Source: Brevibacillus laterosporus
GTDB taxonomy: Bacteria; Bacillota; Bacilli; Brevibacillales; Brevibacillaceae
NCBI GenBank assembly: GCA_007833815.1
Contig: CP033464.1
Coordinates: forward strand, 234,001-298,000
Direction: 5' to 3'
Length of the DNA stretch: 64,000 nucleotides
In this document: positions 46,222 through 54,841 of the stretch, one piece after another
How the letters are laid out: every line of letters starts with the position of its first letter
Numbering within the stretch: position 1 is the stretch's first letter
Notes under the pieces: model-generated
What the model was told of the DNA's origin: nothing
The model's database searches: none
What the model saw: the letters and a program-made list of their open reading frames with translations, nothing else
Made by a program: the position numbers and the translations under genes

Positions 46222-47655
46222 TTAATGTATCACCATTGGACGTTCCTCACGTATCGGGTGAGGGCGTCCATCTAAACTTTCATTGTTCACCACCTCCTCC
46301 AAAATTTTTTCAAAATCACTTTCTTGTTGAGCTGTAGCGTGGCATCTATGTTCTTCGAAAAGTGCCAAACATCGTATGAAATTTTTACTACTATTCGTGA
46401 TAGTAGTAAAAGTCATACATCGCAAAATTTCTTTCACACCATTTTTAGGTTGTTTATTTTGAAAATGATAAATAGCTAATTGATACCTAAACCAAAGATG
46501 GTGTTCTACACTACTCGAATCATGATAATCGTGAAAAGAGCCTATTTCTTCTGAGAACTTATCTAGTATGGCGTCTACAGTAAATCCATGTTTATTAGCT
46601 GATTCTACAATTGTCACTAAACCAGACAATATCTCTTCTGGATGATCTTCAAGAAATGTAATGTAGTCAGCAAGGACACTTGTATCTCCCATAAGTACAT
46701 CTAACCTATACATGTTTTCTTTAGCCAGCAGTTTAAATTTTTCCACTTCTATTCGTCCCACCTCGTCAAGTAGTTCAAACCAACTAAGGTCAACATAGCT
46801 AGACACAAATTCTTTTGCTTCTTCGAATAATCCCTGTTTTTCCAAAGAGACTGCCTTTAGAAGATGTCCTTGTCCATAGTAAACAACTAAAAGACTCTCT
46901 GGATTAAACAGTTTGATCTCTATATTTTTGCCTCTCTTTTTCTTGGACAACTCATCTCTGTGAACCAAGATAGCAAGCTCTTTTAATTCATCTGCGTATT
47001 TCTCTACCTCTTTCCACTTATGCAATGTCCGACAATAGCAAGCGAGTCGTAAAAGAGCCTCCAATTGGTGTTCCTCAGACAATCTTTTCCGAAAAGGTTC
47101 GAAATGAACAGCAGCCTTCCAAACTGCCTCAGTATTTGCTTTTTCAGAGATTTGGAACAAACGATAGTGACTCATAAGAAATCGTTCTGAGTGGCTATTT
47201 TCCTCGTTATCAACCACCAACTGGTAAAAATAAATGGACTCCTTCTGTTTTCCCTTATAAAATAGCTGTTTAGCTACATCAAATAAAACTTCGATGTATT
47301 TAAGGTCTTCCAATAATCGTGGGATTATCAACTGAATACAGTCATGTCTACCTATTTCTGCACAATTGACAAGATAGGCTCTAACTCTCCTTTTAGCCAC
47401 CTTTCCCTTTGGAAAGCACTCTTCTACATATAAATCGTACAGCCATCCAGCAGGCTCTCCAAAAGCTTGTCCAATAGCATTTAATTGATCGACCGTTAAT
47501 GCTCTGGTAGGATTCCCCTTCAAGAATCCGCTCAAGTGTCCAATATTGATACACGACATTTCACTGAGTTTAAGAAGTGTGTAGCCATGTGACTTCAAGC
47601 GCTTTATAATTTCCGACCTTATGGATCGTACTGCATTATGTTTTGGAGCAATCAT
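46222..47655 (-). CDS. Xre + helical-repeat (RRNPP-like) transcriptional regulator
   Basis: A 477-aa protein with an N-terminal HTH (YTLLKLSEMSCINIGHLSGF) and a long all-helical C-terminal part with TPR-like repeats (LFYKGKQKESIYFYQLVV, FRYQLAIYHFQNKQPKNG). This is the layout of peptide-sensing RRNPP regulators. The ATG at 47655 follows AGGAG. It is only distantly like the two regulators at 51-60 kb and no pro-peptide gene was found directly behind it. Confidence 0.7.
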   Translation of the reverse strand: MIAPKHNAVRSIRSEIIKRLKSHGYTLLKLSEMSCINIGHLSGFLKGNPTRALTVDQLNAIGQAFGEPAGWLYDLYVEECFPKGKVAKRRVRAYLVNCAEIGRHDCIQLIIPRLLEDLKYIEVLFDVAKQLFYKGKQKESIYFYQLVVDNEENSHSERFLMSHYRLFQISEKANTEAVWKAAVHFEPFRKRLSEEHQLEALLRLACYCRTLHKWKEVEKYADELKELAILVHRDELSKKKRGKNIEIKLFNPESLLVVYYGQGHLLKAVSLEKQGLFEEAKEFVSSYVDLSWFELLDEVGRIEVEKFKLLAKENMYRLDVLMGDTSVLADYITFLEDHPEEILSGLVTIVESANKHGFTVDAILDKFSEEIGSFHDYHDSSSVEHHLWFRYQLAIYHFQNKQPKNGVKEILRCMTFTTITNSSKNFIRCLALFEEHRCHATAQQESDFEKILEEVVNNESLDGRPHPIREERPMVIH

Positions 47656-47681
47656 GTAAACACTCCTGTTTAACGTATTGT

Positions 47682-47834
47682 TCAAAGTGCTATTTCGAAT
47701 ATTTTTTCTACTCTGTCCCTTTTTATTGATGTTTCGTCAGTGTTAATGGCTCCTTGATGCGTTTCCTTTTCATCTTCTTGAAACACTACTATAAAATCAA
47801 TCAAAGGGTTTGAAGCCCCCCATATCAGCATAAT
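47682..47834 (-). CDS. 50-aa protein upstream of the regulator
   Basis: GGGAGG lies 8 nt before the ATG. The product starts MLIWGASNP and is acidic, unlike the basic proteins nearby, yet its first codons resemble the MLVWGDS start of the basic protein at 57.8 kb. It may share an ancestral leader. Function unknown. Confidence 0.4.
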   Translation of the reverse strand: MMLIWGASNPLIDFIVVFQEDEKETHQGAINTDETSIKRDRVEKIFEIAL

Positions 47835-47925
47835 ACATGCCTCCCAAAGACCAATTTCACAAAACTTGCCAAAATAGAGTAGCATACTGGAATGCCTAAA
47901 TTTTAGGCATTCCCTTCAAAAATGC

Positions 47926-48507
47926 TTACTTTTCAAAAATATCTTTATATTTTTCCTCAACTTCATCCTTTAGATTTTGATAGTGGCTATTTTCTGATGC
48001 GAACCCCCGTTCCTTACTATCAGACCCGTTAATATCAAATTTACCTTGGTATACCCCTAACAAACTATAGCTTTGACCGTCATGAGCTTTTTTTAAGAAC
48101 AGAAGGTACTCTTTTCCTTTTTCCATAGGTGTAAAGCCCTCTATTGTTTCTAAATCGTCTTGATATTTAGAAGAGCTTTCTACATAAGCGGCGGCTTGAA
48201 GAACAGGAATAACCTTTGTATCAGTGTCTCCTTTAAGGCTTTTGTCAATAATGATATCAGTTTTTGTGTAGAATTCTCCAACTCTTCCTACTGAAGTATA
48301 GTTAAAGGTTGGCTCATATTCTGAGAAATTCTTTTCAAGATGTCCCACTACAATATACTCTGCTTCTTTTTCTAATGCTGCCACATTTTCATAACCTTTT
48401 ACTTTAGCTTCTACCTTTATTACTTTTGATGGTGTCAAAAAATAAAACCCACCTGCTACCAATGCAACCGAACAAACAATAGTTCCTGCCAACTTCTTGA
48501 TGTTCAT
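47926..48507 (-). CDS. Membrane-anchored or secreted protein, partner of the matrixin-like protease
   Basis: A 193-aa protein with an N-terminal helix (IVCSVALVAGGFYFLT) then a mixed domain (EYIVVGHLEKNF, TDIIIDKSLKGD, GKEYLLFLKKAHDGQSYSLL). It starts 3 bp after the protease stop, so the two are co-translated. It could be an inhibitor, substrate or anchor of the protease. Family not recognised. Confidence 0.6.
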   Translation of the reverse strand: MNIKKLAGTIVCSVALVAGGFYFLTPSKVIKVEAKVKGYENVAALEKEAEYIVVGHLEKNFSEYEPTFNYTSVGRVGEFYTKTDIIIDKSLKGDTDTKVIPVLQAAAYVESSSKYQDDLETIEGFTPMEKGKEYLLFLKKAHDGQSYSLLGVYQGKFDINGSDSKERGFASENSHYQNLKDEVEEKYKDIFEK

Positions 48508-48510
48508 TAA

Positions 48511-49071
48511 TTAATTCCCCCACTTCAATTTCAAATTCTTTTCATCATCTGTCTGAATATCTGTACTCAGTTTAACCGAATGCATAATCAAATCTGAATC
48601 TGAGTCATTATGCGCTAAACTTAGAGCATGTCCCATTTCATGAGTGAATACCCCTCTTTGTTCGTCAATTCCAATATATGATAGGGCATTGTCATATCCA
48701 ATTACGTCTATATTATCCCAAATACCATTCAGTCGACGATCTCGATCTCCGTCAGCAAATGGTATCATTATCCCAAATAAATCCTCATTATCAGCATTTG
48801 TAAGTATCACACTTACTATTGCCCCAGAGTTACCTTCAGATATCTTTACTTTTTTTGAAACCCCATTCCAAGCCTCAACTCCAGCTTTCATTACTTTCTT
48901 TTGGTAAGAAGAGCTTCCTCCAGCTAATACATATTTTATGTTTTTAACATCCGAAGCCCGTAAACCACCTGTAAAAAGATATTTTTTTCCATAATCAGCA
49001 TATGCTACAGCAGAAAAAAGAGATACACATGATAAGGTAGTAACAATTGCAATCTTTAGTTTTTTTCTCAT
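48511..49071 (-). CDS. Secreted matrixin-type zinc metalloprotease
   Basis: A 186-aa exported protein with the zinc motif FTHEMGHALSLAHN (HExGHxxxxxH) and a Met-turn-like LIMHS following it. The usual Gly of HExGHxxGxxH is replaced by Ser. The signal peptide is cut near AVAYADYG. The ATG at 49071 follows AGGAGG; an upstream ATG overlaps the conserved leader block. Confidence 0.82.
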   Translation of the reverse strand: MRKKLKIAIVTTLSCVSLFSAVAYADYGKKYLFTGGLRASDVKNIKYVLAGGSSSYQKKVMKAGVEAWNGVSKKVKISEGNSGAIVSVILTNADNEDLFGIMIPFADGDRDRRLNGIWDNIDVIGYDNALSYIGIDEQRGVFTHEMGHALSLAHNDSDSDLIMHSVKLSTDIQTDDEKNLKLKWGN

Positions 49072-49112
49072 TCGTGCATTTCCTCCTAATTTTAAAGGAC
49101 TGTCAGACATCA

Positions 49113-49170
49113 AATAGCTGAAAAAAAACGGCTATTTATATATCACAAAGGCTTCCGTACAGTCTATTCT
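49113..49170 (-). promoter_or_regulatory. Conserved promoter/leader block, copy 2
   Basis: On the minus strand CTGTACGGAAGCC, then ATATATAAATAGCCG, then CAGCTATT. The TATAAAT is a likely minus-10. It precedes the metalloprotease gene. Confidence 0.6.
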
Positions 49171-49181
49171 AGTCTCAACAT

Positions 49182-49349
49182 TCACTTTATAGTTTTCGTT
49201 ATCTTCTGAATCAAAACAATATATTCATCTAACTGCTGGCTCAGTTGCAACACTGTTGGGCTTAAAAAGGAACCTTCTGTTCGATATAGTTCCACTAATT
49301 CTTTGTCTTCAAAAGTCTTCAATAAATCATTTTCAGACAGTGAATTAAT
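49182..49349 (-). CDS. Spo0E-like sporulation regulatory phosphatase, apparent ATT start
   Basis: A 55-aa protein with the Spo0E-type core VLQLSQQLDEYIVLIQK. Members of this family dephosphorylate Spo0A~P and delay sporulation. AAAGGAGG is followed at 7 nt not by ATG but by ATT (ATTAATTCACTG); no ATG, GTG or TTG is in frame within the first eight codons. It is either a true rare start or a mutated ATG. It follows a conserved leader hairpin. Confidence 0.65.
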   Translation of the reverse strand: MNSLSENDLLKTFEDKELVELYRTEGSFLSPTVLQLSQQLDEYIVLIQKITKTIK

Positions 49350-49618
49350 GCTTTTTCCTCCTTTTATTCAATGATATAATTTTCCTGAACAACATTTTTG
49401 TTGGTCAAAGTGGGGTGTTCCAATTAGTTTAGCGACCGTTGGAACACCTCGTTGTTTTAACTGATACCAGTCAACTAAATTCCTCCTTTTTCCTGTTATT
49501 GATTATTTTACCATCCGTTTAGGGGAATCCCCCTAATTTTTTTTCGAGGAAACGTTCTAACTGTATTTATGATGAGTAATAAAAATTTTCACAAAAAAAA
49601 AGAACGCTATTTATTTAG
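49350..49618. other. Spo0E leader and junction with IS1182
   Basis: Holds the conserved hairpin at 49414-49448, a second small stem (GACCAACA/TGTTGTTC) and, at 49600, the left half of a terminator that was split by the IS. Confidence 0.6.
49414..49448 (-). promoter_or_regulatory. Conserved leader hairpin upstream of Spo0E-like gene, copy 1
   Basis: GGTGTTCCAA / TTGGAACACC with the loop TTAGTTTAGCGACCG (plus-strand reading). The same loop with a compensated stem occurs at 58229-58265. Confidence 0.7.
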
Positions 49619-51311
49619 GAGGGCACTGAAAATCTTACGATTTTCCGAAGGAATTATATAGCTTCATCAAAAAAAAGACGGCTCAAATTCATTTCTTGAA
49701 TGCAAGAGTCGTCTTTTTACCATTTTCATCGGTTTATTATTTTGTTTTTAATCCATTAATTTCAATATTCTTTTTAAGTTTACAGTGAATATAGCCATTG
49801 CCCCTTGTAACTCCATGCCAATAAGACCCGAAGATGATGCCACATCATACCCGTGTCTGTGTTTTAGCTCACTGTTTTTCGCTTCAATTTTATATCTTTC
49901 CTTTGATTTTTCTTTAAAGTACTCACTCTCTTGGAATTTTGCCTGTTCAGTATGTTCACTGGATTTAATACTCACTGAGTAACTTTTGCTTTTTGCTCCG
50001 TCTTTATAACAATCCTCTTTCAATGGACATTGCTTGCATTTCTCAATATCAAAGTAATACGTATCCGTTTGATTTTTCCCTACACCTTTTTTCCCTTGTC
50101 GAGCTTTACGGACTGCCATATGTCCTGCTTTACACACATACATCCCGGCATCCTTATTAAATTCAAATTCATCTTCCTTTTTACGATTCCCTTGCGTAAC
50201 GAGAGGGTTTAATTTAGAAACTAGTTTGATTTCATTCTTTTTACTGTAAATAATATTATCTTTTTCCGAATAAGCTGTATCACCGATAACTGTTTCAATC
50301 TCCATGCCAGCTTCTATACTTTTCTCAATCAACGTTTGTAATTGCTTTCCATCACTTTTTTCTCCAGAAGTAATTGTTGCGGCTGTGATTATCCTTTCTT
50401 CACTCATTGCCAAGTGTGTTTTGTAGCCAAAAAACGAGAAATCTGCACTTTTATGACCAAGTTTTGCATCAGGATCTTCTGAGATTTGCAACTGTTCGAG
50501 GTCATCAGTGACAGTTTCTTTCAGTAGATTTAACTGTTCTTTTACTTTTGGATACTCGGAGATATTGCCTTCTTTTTCGATTACGTCAATGAGCTTTTGA
50601 CAGTAGTCTATTTCATCCTCTAATACATTGGATGTTGTTTTAGCAGGGAACTTCTGCTTCATATTTTCATCTATTGTGTAGACGGCTTTTCTTAATTTCT
50701 TTGATCGATCCGTGAGGATCTCCTTCGGAGATTTTTGATTATAGCGAGCTTTCGTATGAGTAGCATCAACAATAATAGCTTTACTTTTGATAATCCCCTT
50801 TTCAATAGCGATTTGAACTGTTTTATTAATAAGCATATCTAGAAGGTTAATGTCTTTTAAACGTAGCTTTCGAAATTTGGTTAAAGAACTCGCTTCTATC
50901 ACTTTCTCCTCTGGTACCATATGGAGAAAATACTTAAATGACATGTCATATTTCGAACGTTCAACCAAATCTACATCAGACAAATCATAAATAGACTTCA
51001 ACAATAAATATTTAAACATACGAATAGGATCAATAGCTTTACGACCATTATCTAGGCAGTATTTATCCTTAAGCTCGTCATACACAAAAGAGAAGTCCAT
51101 AAGTTCGTTGATTTTTCGTAACAAATTATCCTTCGGAACGACTACATCATATATAGCTATAAATGGACTGAGGATCATTGATTGTTGTTTTTGAATCATC
51201 GTACCCACCCACATAAATTGATACTTTTATTATACAGAAAAAAGGTACAATCACCTCGAAAAATGAGGGATTATACCTTTTTTTTGTTAAGTGGACTTTT
51301 TCAGTGCCCTC
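49619..51311 (-). mobile_element. IS1182-type insertion sequence with a 9-bp target duplication
   Basis: Ends GAGGGCACTGAAAA... and ...TTTTCAGTGCCCTC are inverted repeats; TTTATTTAG flanks both sides (49610-49618, 51312-51320). One transposase is coded. A terminator (GACGGCTC/GAGTCGTC with T5) at 49672-49720 and a hairpin at 51243-51281 lie inside the ends. Confidence 0.9.
49748..51199 (-). CDS. IS1182-family DDE transposase
   Basis: A 483-aa transposase; MIQKQQSMILSPFIAIYD and VVPKDNLLRKINELMDFSFV are the typical start, DATHTKARYNQ and GDTAYSEKDNI carry catalytic Asp residues, and KNSELKHRHGYDVASSSG the late Glu. Intact. Confidence 0.93.
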   Translation of the reverse strand: MIQKQQSMILSPFIAIYDVVVPKDNLLRKINELMDFSFVYDELKDKYCLDNGRKAIDPIRMFKYLLLKSIYDLSDVDLVERSKYDMSFKYFLHMVPEEKVIEASSLTKFRKLRLKDINLLDMLINKTVQIAIEKGIIKSKAIIVDATHTKARYNQKSPKEILTDRSKKLRKAVYTIDENMKQKFPAKTTSNVLEDEIDYCQKLIDVIEKEGNISEYPKVKEQLNLLKETVTDDLEQLQISEDPDAKLGHKSADFSFFGYKTHLAMSEERIITAATITSGEKSDGKQLQTLIEKSIEAGMEIETVIGDTAYSEKDNIIYSKKNEIKLVSKLNPLVTQGNRKKEDEFEFNKDAGMYVCKAGHMAVRKARQGKKGVGKNQTDTYYFDIEKCKQCPLKEDCYKDGAKSKSYSVSIKSSEHTEQAKFQESEYFKEKSKERYKIEAKNSELKHRHGYDVASSSGLIGMELQGAMAIFTVNLKRILKLMD

Positions 51312-51356
51312 TTTATTTAGCGCTCTCTTTTTTATTTGAGGATAAAAACAATTGAA

Positions 51357-51500
51357 TTAATGACCAGGATCAACAAAATAAGATTGAGCTTTTTGCGGAG
51401 AATTTAATTCTTTAGCACTTGCAGTTTCAGTATTTGCTGTAATGCCAAGAGTCATCACTAGGGCTAACGACAACATCAACATTCCATATGCTTTTCTCAA
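51357..51500 (-). CDS. Exported signalling pro-peptide ending SYFVDPGH (copy 1)
   Basis: A 47-aa peptide from a TTG at 51500, immediately behind the regulator stop codon, with AAGGAGGGG in the regulator's last codons. It has a signal peptide (GMLMLSLALVMTLGITA), a short linker and the C-terminus SYFVDPGH. Size, export signal, C-terminal mature region and coupling to an Xre-TPR regulator are those of RRNPP signalling peptides (PapR, NprX, Phr). The paralogue at 58.5 kb ends QYVYDPGY. Confidence 0.72.
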   Translation of the reverse strand: MRKAYGMLMLSLALVMTLGITANTETASAKELNSPQKAQSYFVDPGH

Positions 51501-52299
51501 TTATATCCCCTCCTTTTTGTTTGCAATATCAGTATACACCTCTTTTAGTCTTACAACATATTCCAAATCCATTGATTTTGAATTTGTTGTAAACAAAGCT
51601 AAAAATTCGGTCATGCATTCTGCAAGTTCTTGAATTGCATAAACAGCTCCAAATGTCTTTAAGCTTAGTAAATATGATCTTGCTCCTTCATTAAATATGC
51701 AATTTTTGGTCAAATAATTCCCTTTATACTGGAGATATTTACCGATAGCTATTTTTTTATAAGGAGTTGTTGGATTTTGAGGTAGAAATTCTGGCTCAAG
51801 GTTAAAAATTTCTTCAATCGAAGTAGAATCATTCTCCTGAAGATACAAATCTAATAATTCATTGATTACATGTATCTTCAAGTCACTTTGTACCACTTCA
51901 TAGCATTTTCGTAGTGCTGGAATAGCTATACTGAAATGTTTCCTTTTCCCTTGTATAATAGCTCTAGTAATTTTACATGAATCGGAAACGAACTCAAATT
52001 CGTATTTTTCTAAAAAGTCCAAATGGTACTCTGCCATACCGTAATTTTTCATGAAACCATAGGAATTTATCATAGATAAATAAGCTCTAGCCTTCAACTC
52101 GTTGCTTGAAACATCTAGTCTAAGACCTGCTTCACAATACTCGATACACTCATTATATTTTTTAATATTATGAGCATGTAAAGCCATTTTAAAGTAATAT
52201 GTTATCTTTTCATCATCAGATAAAAAATCAACATAGTGAGTGATTTCTTCACCATCTCTAAAGGATTCTTCCAAACGTTTTAAATTTTGTCTCTCAATT

Positions 52300-53858
52300 G
52301 AATCAATTTCATAAATCAGAGCCCTACGGGCTCAAGGGTTTTTGAGCATAGAAAAAGGAGTACCTCCCCAAATCTCTAATAAGTTAAGTGCGATCTAAAC
52401 TTAAGAGGTGGTGGTGACTCCCAGTGTCTATTATAAAACAAGGAAGCCTATTTGATATACAAGAATTATTCGACTTAGAACCTCCCAAACGTTTTGAGGC
52501 TATTTTCTCTACTCTTGACATTGAACCGATTCTTTTCTATATTTCCAAAAAATCGATCTATGGAGCTCCTACTGAGTTGAATTATGCTGCCATGCTGTAT
52601 TCTCTGGTCGCTCGAATCGTAGAACGGATTCCAACTGTGAAAGATTTGCGGAAACGTTTAAAACATGACTTTATCTTTCGAATGGAATGCGGTTTTCTAT
52701 TTTGTGACAGTCTTCCTTCCGAGGCATCGTACTCTCGTCTGGTTCATAAACTTTCTGAAACAGCACACCTCGAAAAAGTCCAAGACAAGTTACTCTTGCA
52801 AGCAATTCAGGAAGGGTTCATAGGCGATGAAGCAATTGCCATCGATGCAACCCATTTTGAATCCCGTGATCGTGGTGTGGAAAAAGAAAAAAAGACGAAA
52901 CCAGAATTGAAAAAACGCGGACGTAAATCAAAAGCAGAAAAAGATATCTACGACAAGCAAAAGCAAGAAAAGGAAGCCCAGAAGTCCTTATATGAAAAAA
53001 CCATTGCAGCTCAACTGGATGTGACGTTGGAGGACCTACGGTCCCAAGTTCCTATCAAACCTGATTGGGGAATTAAGAAAAATAGTGATGGAAAGAACAT
53101 GTTTTGGTTTGGATACAAAGCTCATCTTGCAGTCAGTACGAAAAGTCAGTATATTCTTTGCTCCCTCATGTCCTCTGGAAGTATGAACGATGGGAAAGCA
53201 GCGATTCCTTTGTTGAAGGGAATTCAAACTGTCCTGCCCAATCACATGCGATATGCAATCATGGATGCGGGATATGACTATGTCCCGATCTATCAACAAA
53301 TCGGACGAATGAACGCACAAGCGATTATTGCTTACAACAAGCGGAATGAAGGAGAAATGATTGGGTTCGATTCACATTTTGCGCCAACTTGTGTTCGAGA
53401 ATGCTCTTATCGTTACGACAGTTATGATAAAAAGTACAAAACGTTGAAATTTGTACGGCCAAAAGAATGTAAAGACTGTCCATTGTCTCAAGATTCTCTC
53501 TGTCAAAAAGTCTATAAAATCAAGGCTGAAACCGATCTTCGAAAGTACACCGCGCCAGCCAGAGGAACGAAAACGTGGGAAGAACTCTATGACCAGAGAA
53601 CAGCTGTGGAGCGAGTACATGCTTATTTGAAGGAGTTCTTTCAGCTAAACAATGTCCGATATCGCACAGGAAAGAGGGCAAAAGTCCATTTTGATTTGGT
53701 TACTCTTGTTTATAATGCATCCAAGTTAGCAGTGGATCGAATTCGTAAGGAACTGGCAAGTAGGATGAAAGTAGTAGCTTAATTTTTTCAAAAAAACAGC
53801 ATAGATCCCGTAGGGATAGTCTAATCATTTTTGAAAAAAGCCTTTATGAAATTGATTC
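52300..53858 (+). mobile_element. Insertion sequence inside the regulator gene, 4-bp target duplication
   Basis: Perfect 16-bp tips GAATCAATTTCATAAA / TTTATGAAATTGATTC bound by AATT on both sides. A second inverted pair (CCCTACGGG / CCCGTAGGG) lies just inside. One DDE transposase on the plus strand. Confidence 0.88.
52424..53782 (+). CDS. DDE transposase (IS4/IS1182-like superfamily)
   Basis: A 452-aa transposase: an N-terminal helical domain, AIAIDATHFESRDRG with the first Asp, IMDAGYDYVPIYQQI with the second, and RTAVERVHAYLKEFFQLNNV with the Glu. A Lys-rich linker (KKRGRKSKAEKD) and four Cys (CKDCPLSQDSLC) are visible. GTG start after AGAGGTGG. Exact family not settled. Confidence 0.88.
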   Translation: MSIIKQGSLFDIQELFDLEPPKRFEAIFSTLDIEPILFYISKKSIYGAPTELNYAAMLYSLVARIVERIPTVKDLRKRLKHDFIFRMECGFLFCDSLPSEASYSRLVHKLSETAHLEKVQDKLLLQAIQEGFIGDEAIAIDATHFESRDRGVEKEKKTKPELKKRGRKSKAEKDIYDKQKQEKEAQKSLYEKTIAAQLDVTLEDLRSQVPIKPDWGIKKNSDGKNMFWFGYKAHLAVSTKSQYILCSLMSSGSMNDGKAAIPLLKGIQTVLPNHMRYAIMDAGYDYVPIYQQIGRMNAQAIIAYNKRNEGEMIGFDSHFAPTCVRECSYRYDSYDKKYKTLKFVRPKECKDCPLSQDSLCQKVYKIKAETDLRKYTAPARGTKTWEELYDQRTAVERVHAYLKEFFQLNNVRYRTGKRAKVHFDLVTLVYNASKLAVDRIRKELASRMKVVA

Positions 53859-54350
53859 AATTAAGTATTTTTGATATAACCCTTTAGCTATGTTATGTGG
53901 TAGCCCATGCTGTCTAGAGTACTTCACGATTGTGTTATAGAGCGTTACCTTTGTATCGTTGTTTGTGCTGGAATCTGCAAATCGTTCCAAATGCTCCAGC
54001 GCTGAATCTGTTTCATGCTTAATATTTTCTAGGAATTTGATTGCCACTTTATCAATCAAAGAAGGGTTAGCAATTTCTATGGCTTCTTCCAAAAGATCAT
54101 CGTAGACATCATAACGATATTCTGCCCTAATGCAATATTCAATTATTTCCTCATAAGGGATTTCTAAAACATCGGCAATTGGCTTTAAAGTACTCAGCTC
54201 TGGTCCTTTTGTTTCACCATTTTCAATCTTGGAAATCCCTCCCTTGCTAATCCCTGTCATTCTTCCTAATTCCGACAAGCTGATTCCCATTTCTATTCTT
54301 TTCTCTTTTATTAGCTCCCCCAATGTTGTGAAAGTTAGGCTTTCCGACAT

Positions 54351-54841
54351 ACAAATCCCCTTCCTAATTTATCAGTAGTATCATTACATCCTTTATTAAT
54401 ATTAACCTAATTCTAACTTTATTGTATATTTTTGTAAATAACAATAAAAAATAATAGATTGATTTATTTTTTATTATCAGAGCATTTTTGAAGGGAAATT
54501 TTGAAAGTCGGGGAGACAATGTGCTAGGTCATAAACATTCAAACCATAGCTTTAAACGGTCATAAATACCCCCCTAGATATCTTATATGAATCTCTGATA
54601 AAATGTATGTTTCATCAAAGGGTATCAAAGAAGAGGAGTATGGACGTTATGATGACATTTATTATCGTATCGTAAATTCTTCATCTAGGGTGGAGCTATG
54701 GAAGTGTTCAGTCCCATATTGGAACATGCACATGCTGAATGGATGTAAACTATTCCCCCTTTCAAGAGCTATCCAGTCATCACGAAACAGAAAAAGCCAT
54801 CCATGTAGGATAGCTTTTCTCATAACAATTCTAAATTTCTC
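54351..54841. repeat. Regulator upstream block, copy 1, with 'WNMHMLNGC' element
   Basis: From about 54415 to 54780 this matches 59943-60312 at roughly 85-90%. It holds an AT-rich stretch, a conserved GACAATGTGCTAGGTCATAA segment that is likely regulatory, and an element whose plus-strand frame reads RIVNSSSRVELWKCS then PYWNMHMLNGCKL. A terminator (AGCTATCC/GGATGGCT with T5 on the minus strand, 54788-54818) ends the secreted-protein transcript. Confidence 0.6.

Larger units (their letters stand above)
51501..54350 (-). pseudogene. Xre + TPR (RRNPP-type) regulator, interrupted by an IS
   Basis: The N-terminal part (53844-54350) has the HTH ISLSELGRMTGISKGGISKI; the C-terminal part (51501-52299) has TPR-like repeats (YFKMALHAHNIKKYNECIEY, YEVVQSDLKIHVINELLDLY). 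Removing the IS with one copy of its AATT duplication rejoins ...YLIE with RQNLKRLEESFRDGEE in frame, giving a protein of about 430 aa parallel to the intact one at 58.6-59.9 kb. As it stands only the DNA-binding half could be made. AAGGGGATTTGT precedes the ATG. Confidence 0.85.

Noticed and set aside
53036..53620. Minus-strand frames within the IS transposase gene
   Set aside because: Shadows of the transposase frame without start signals.
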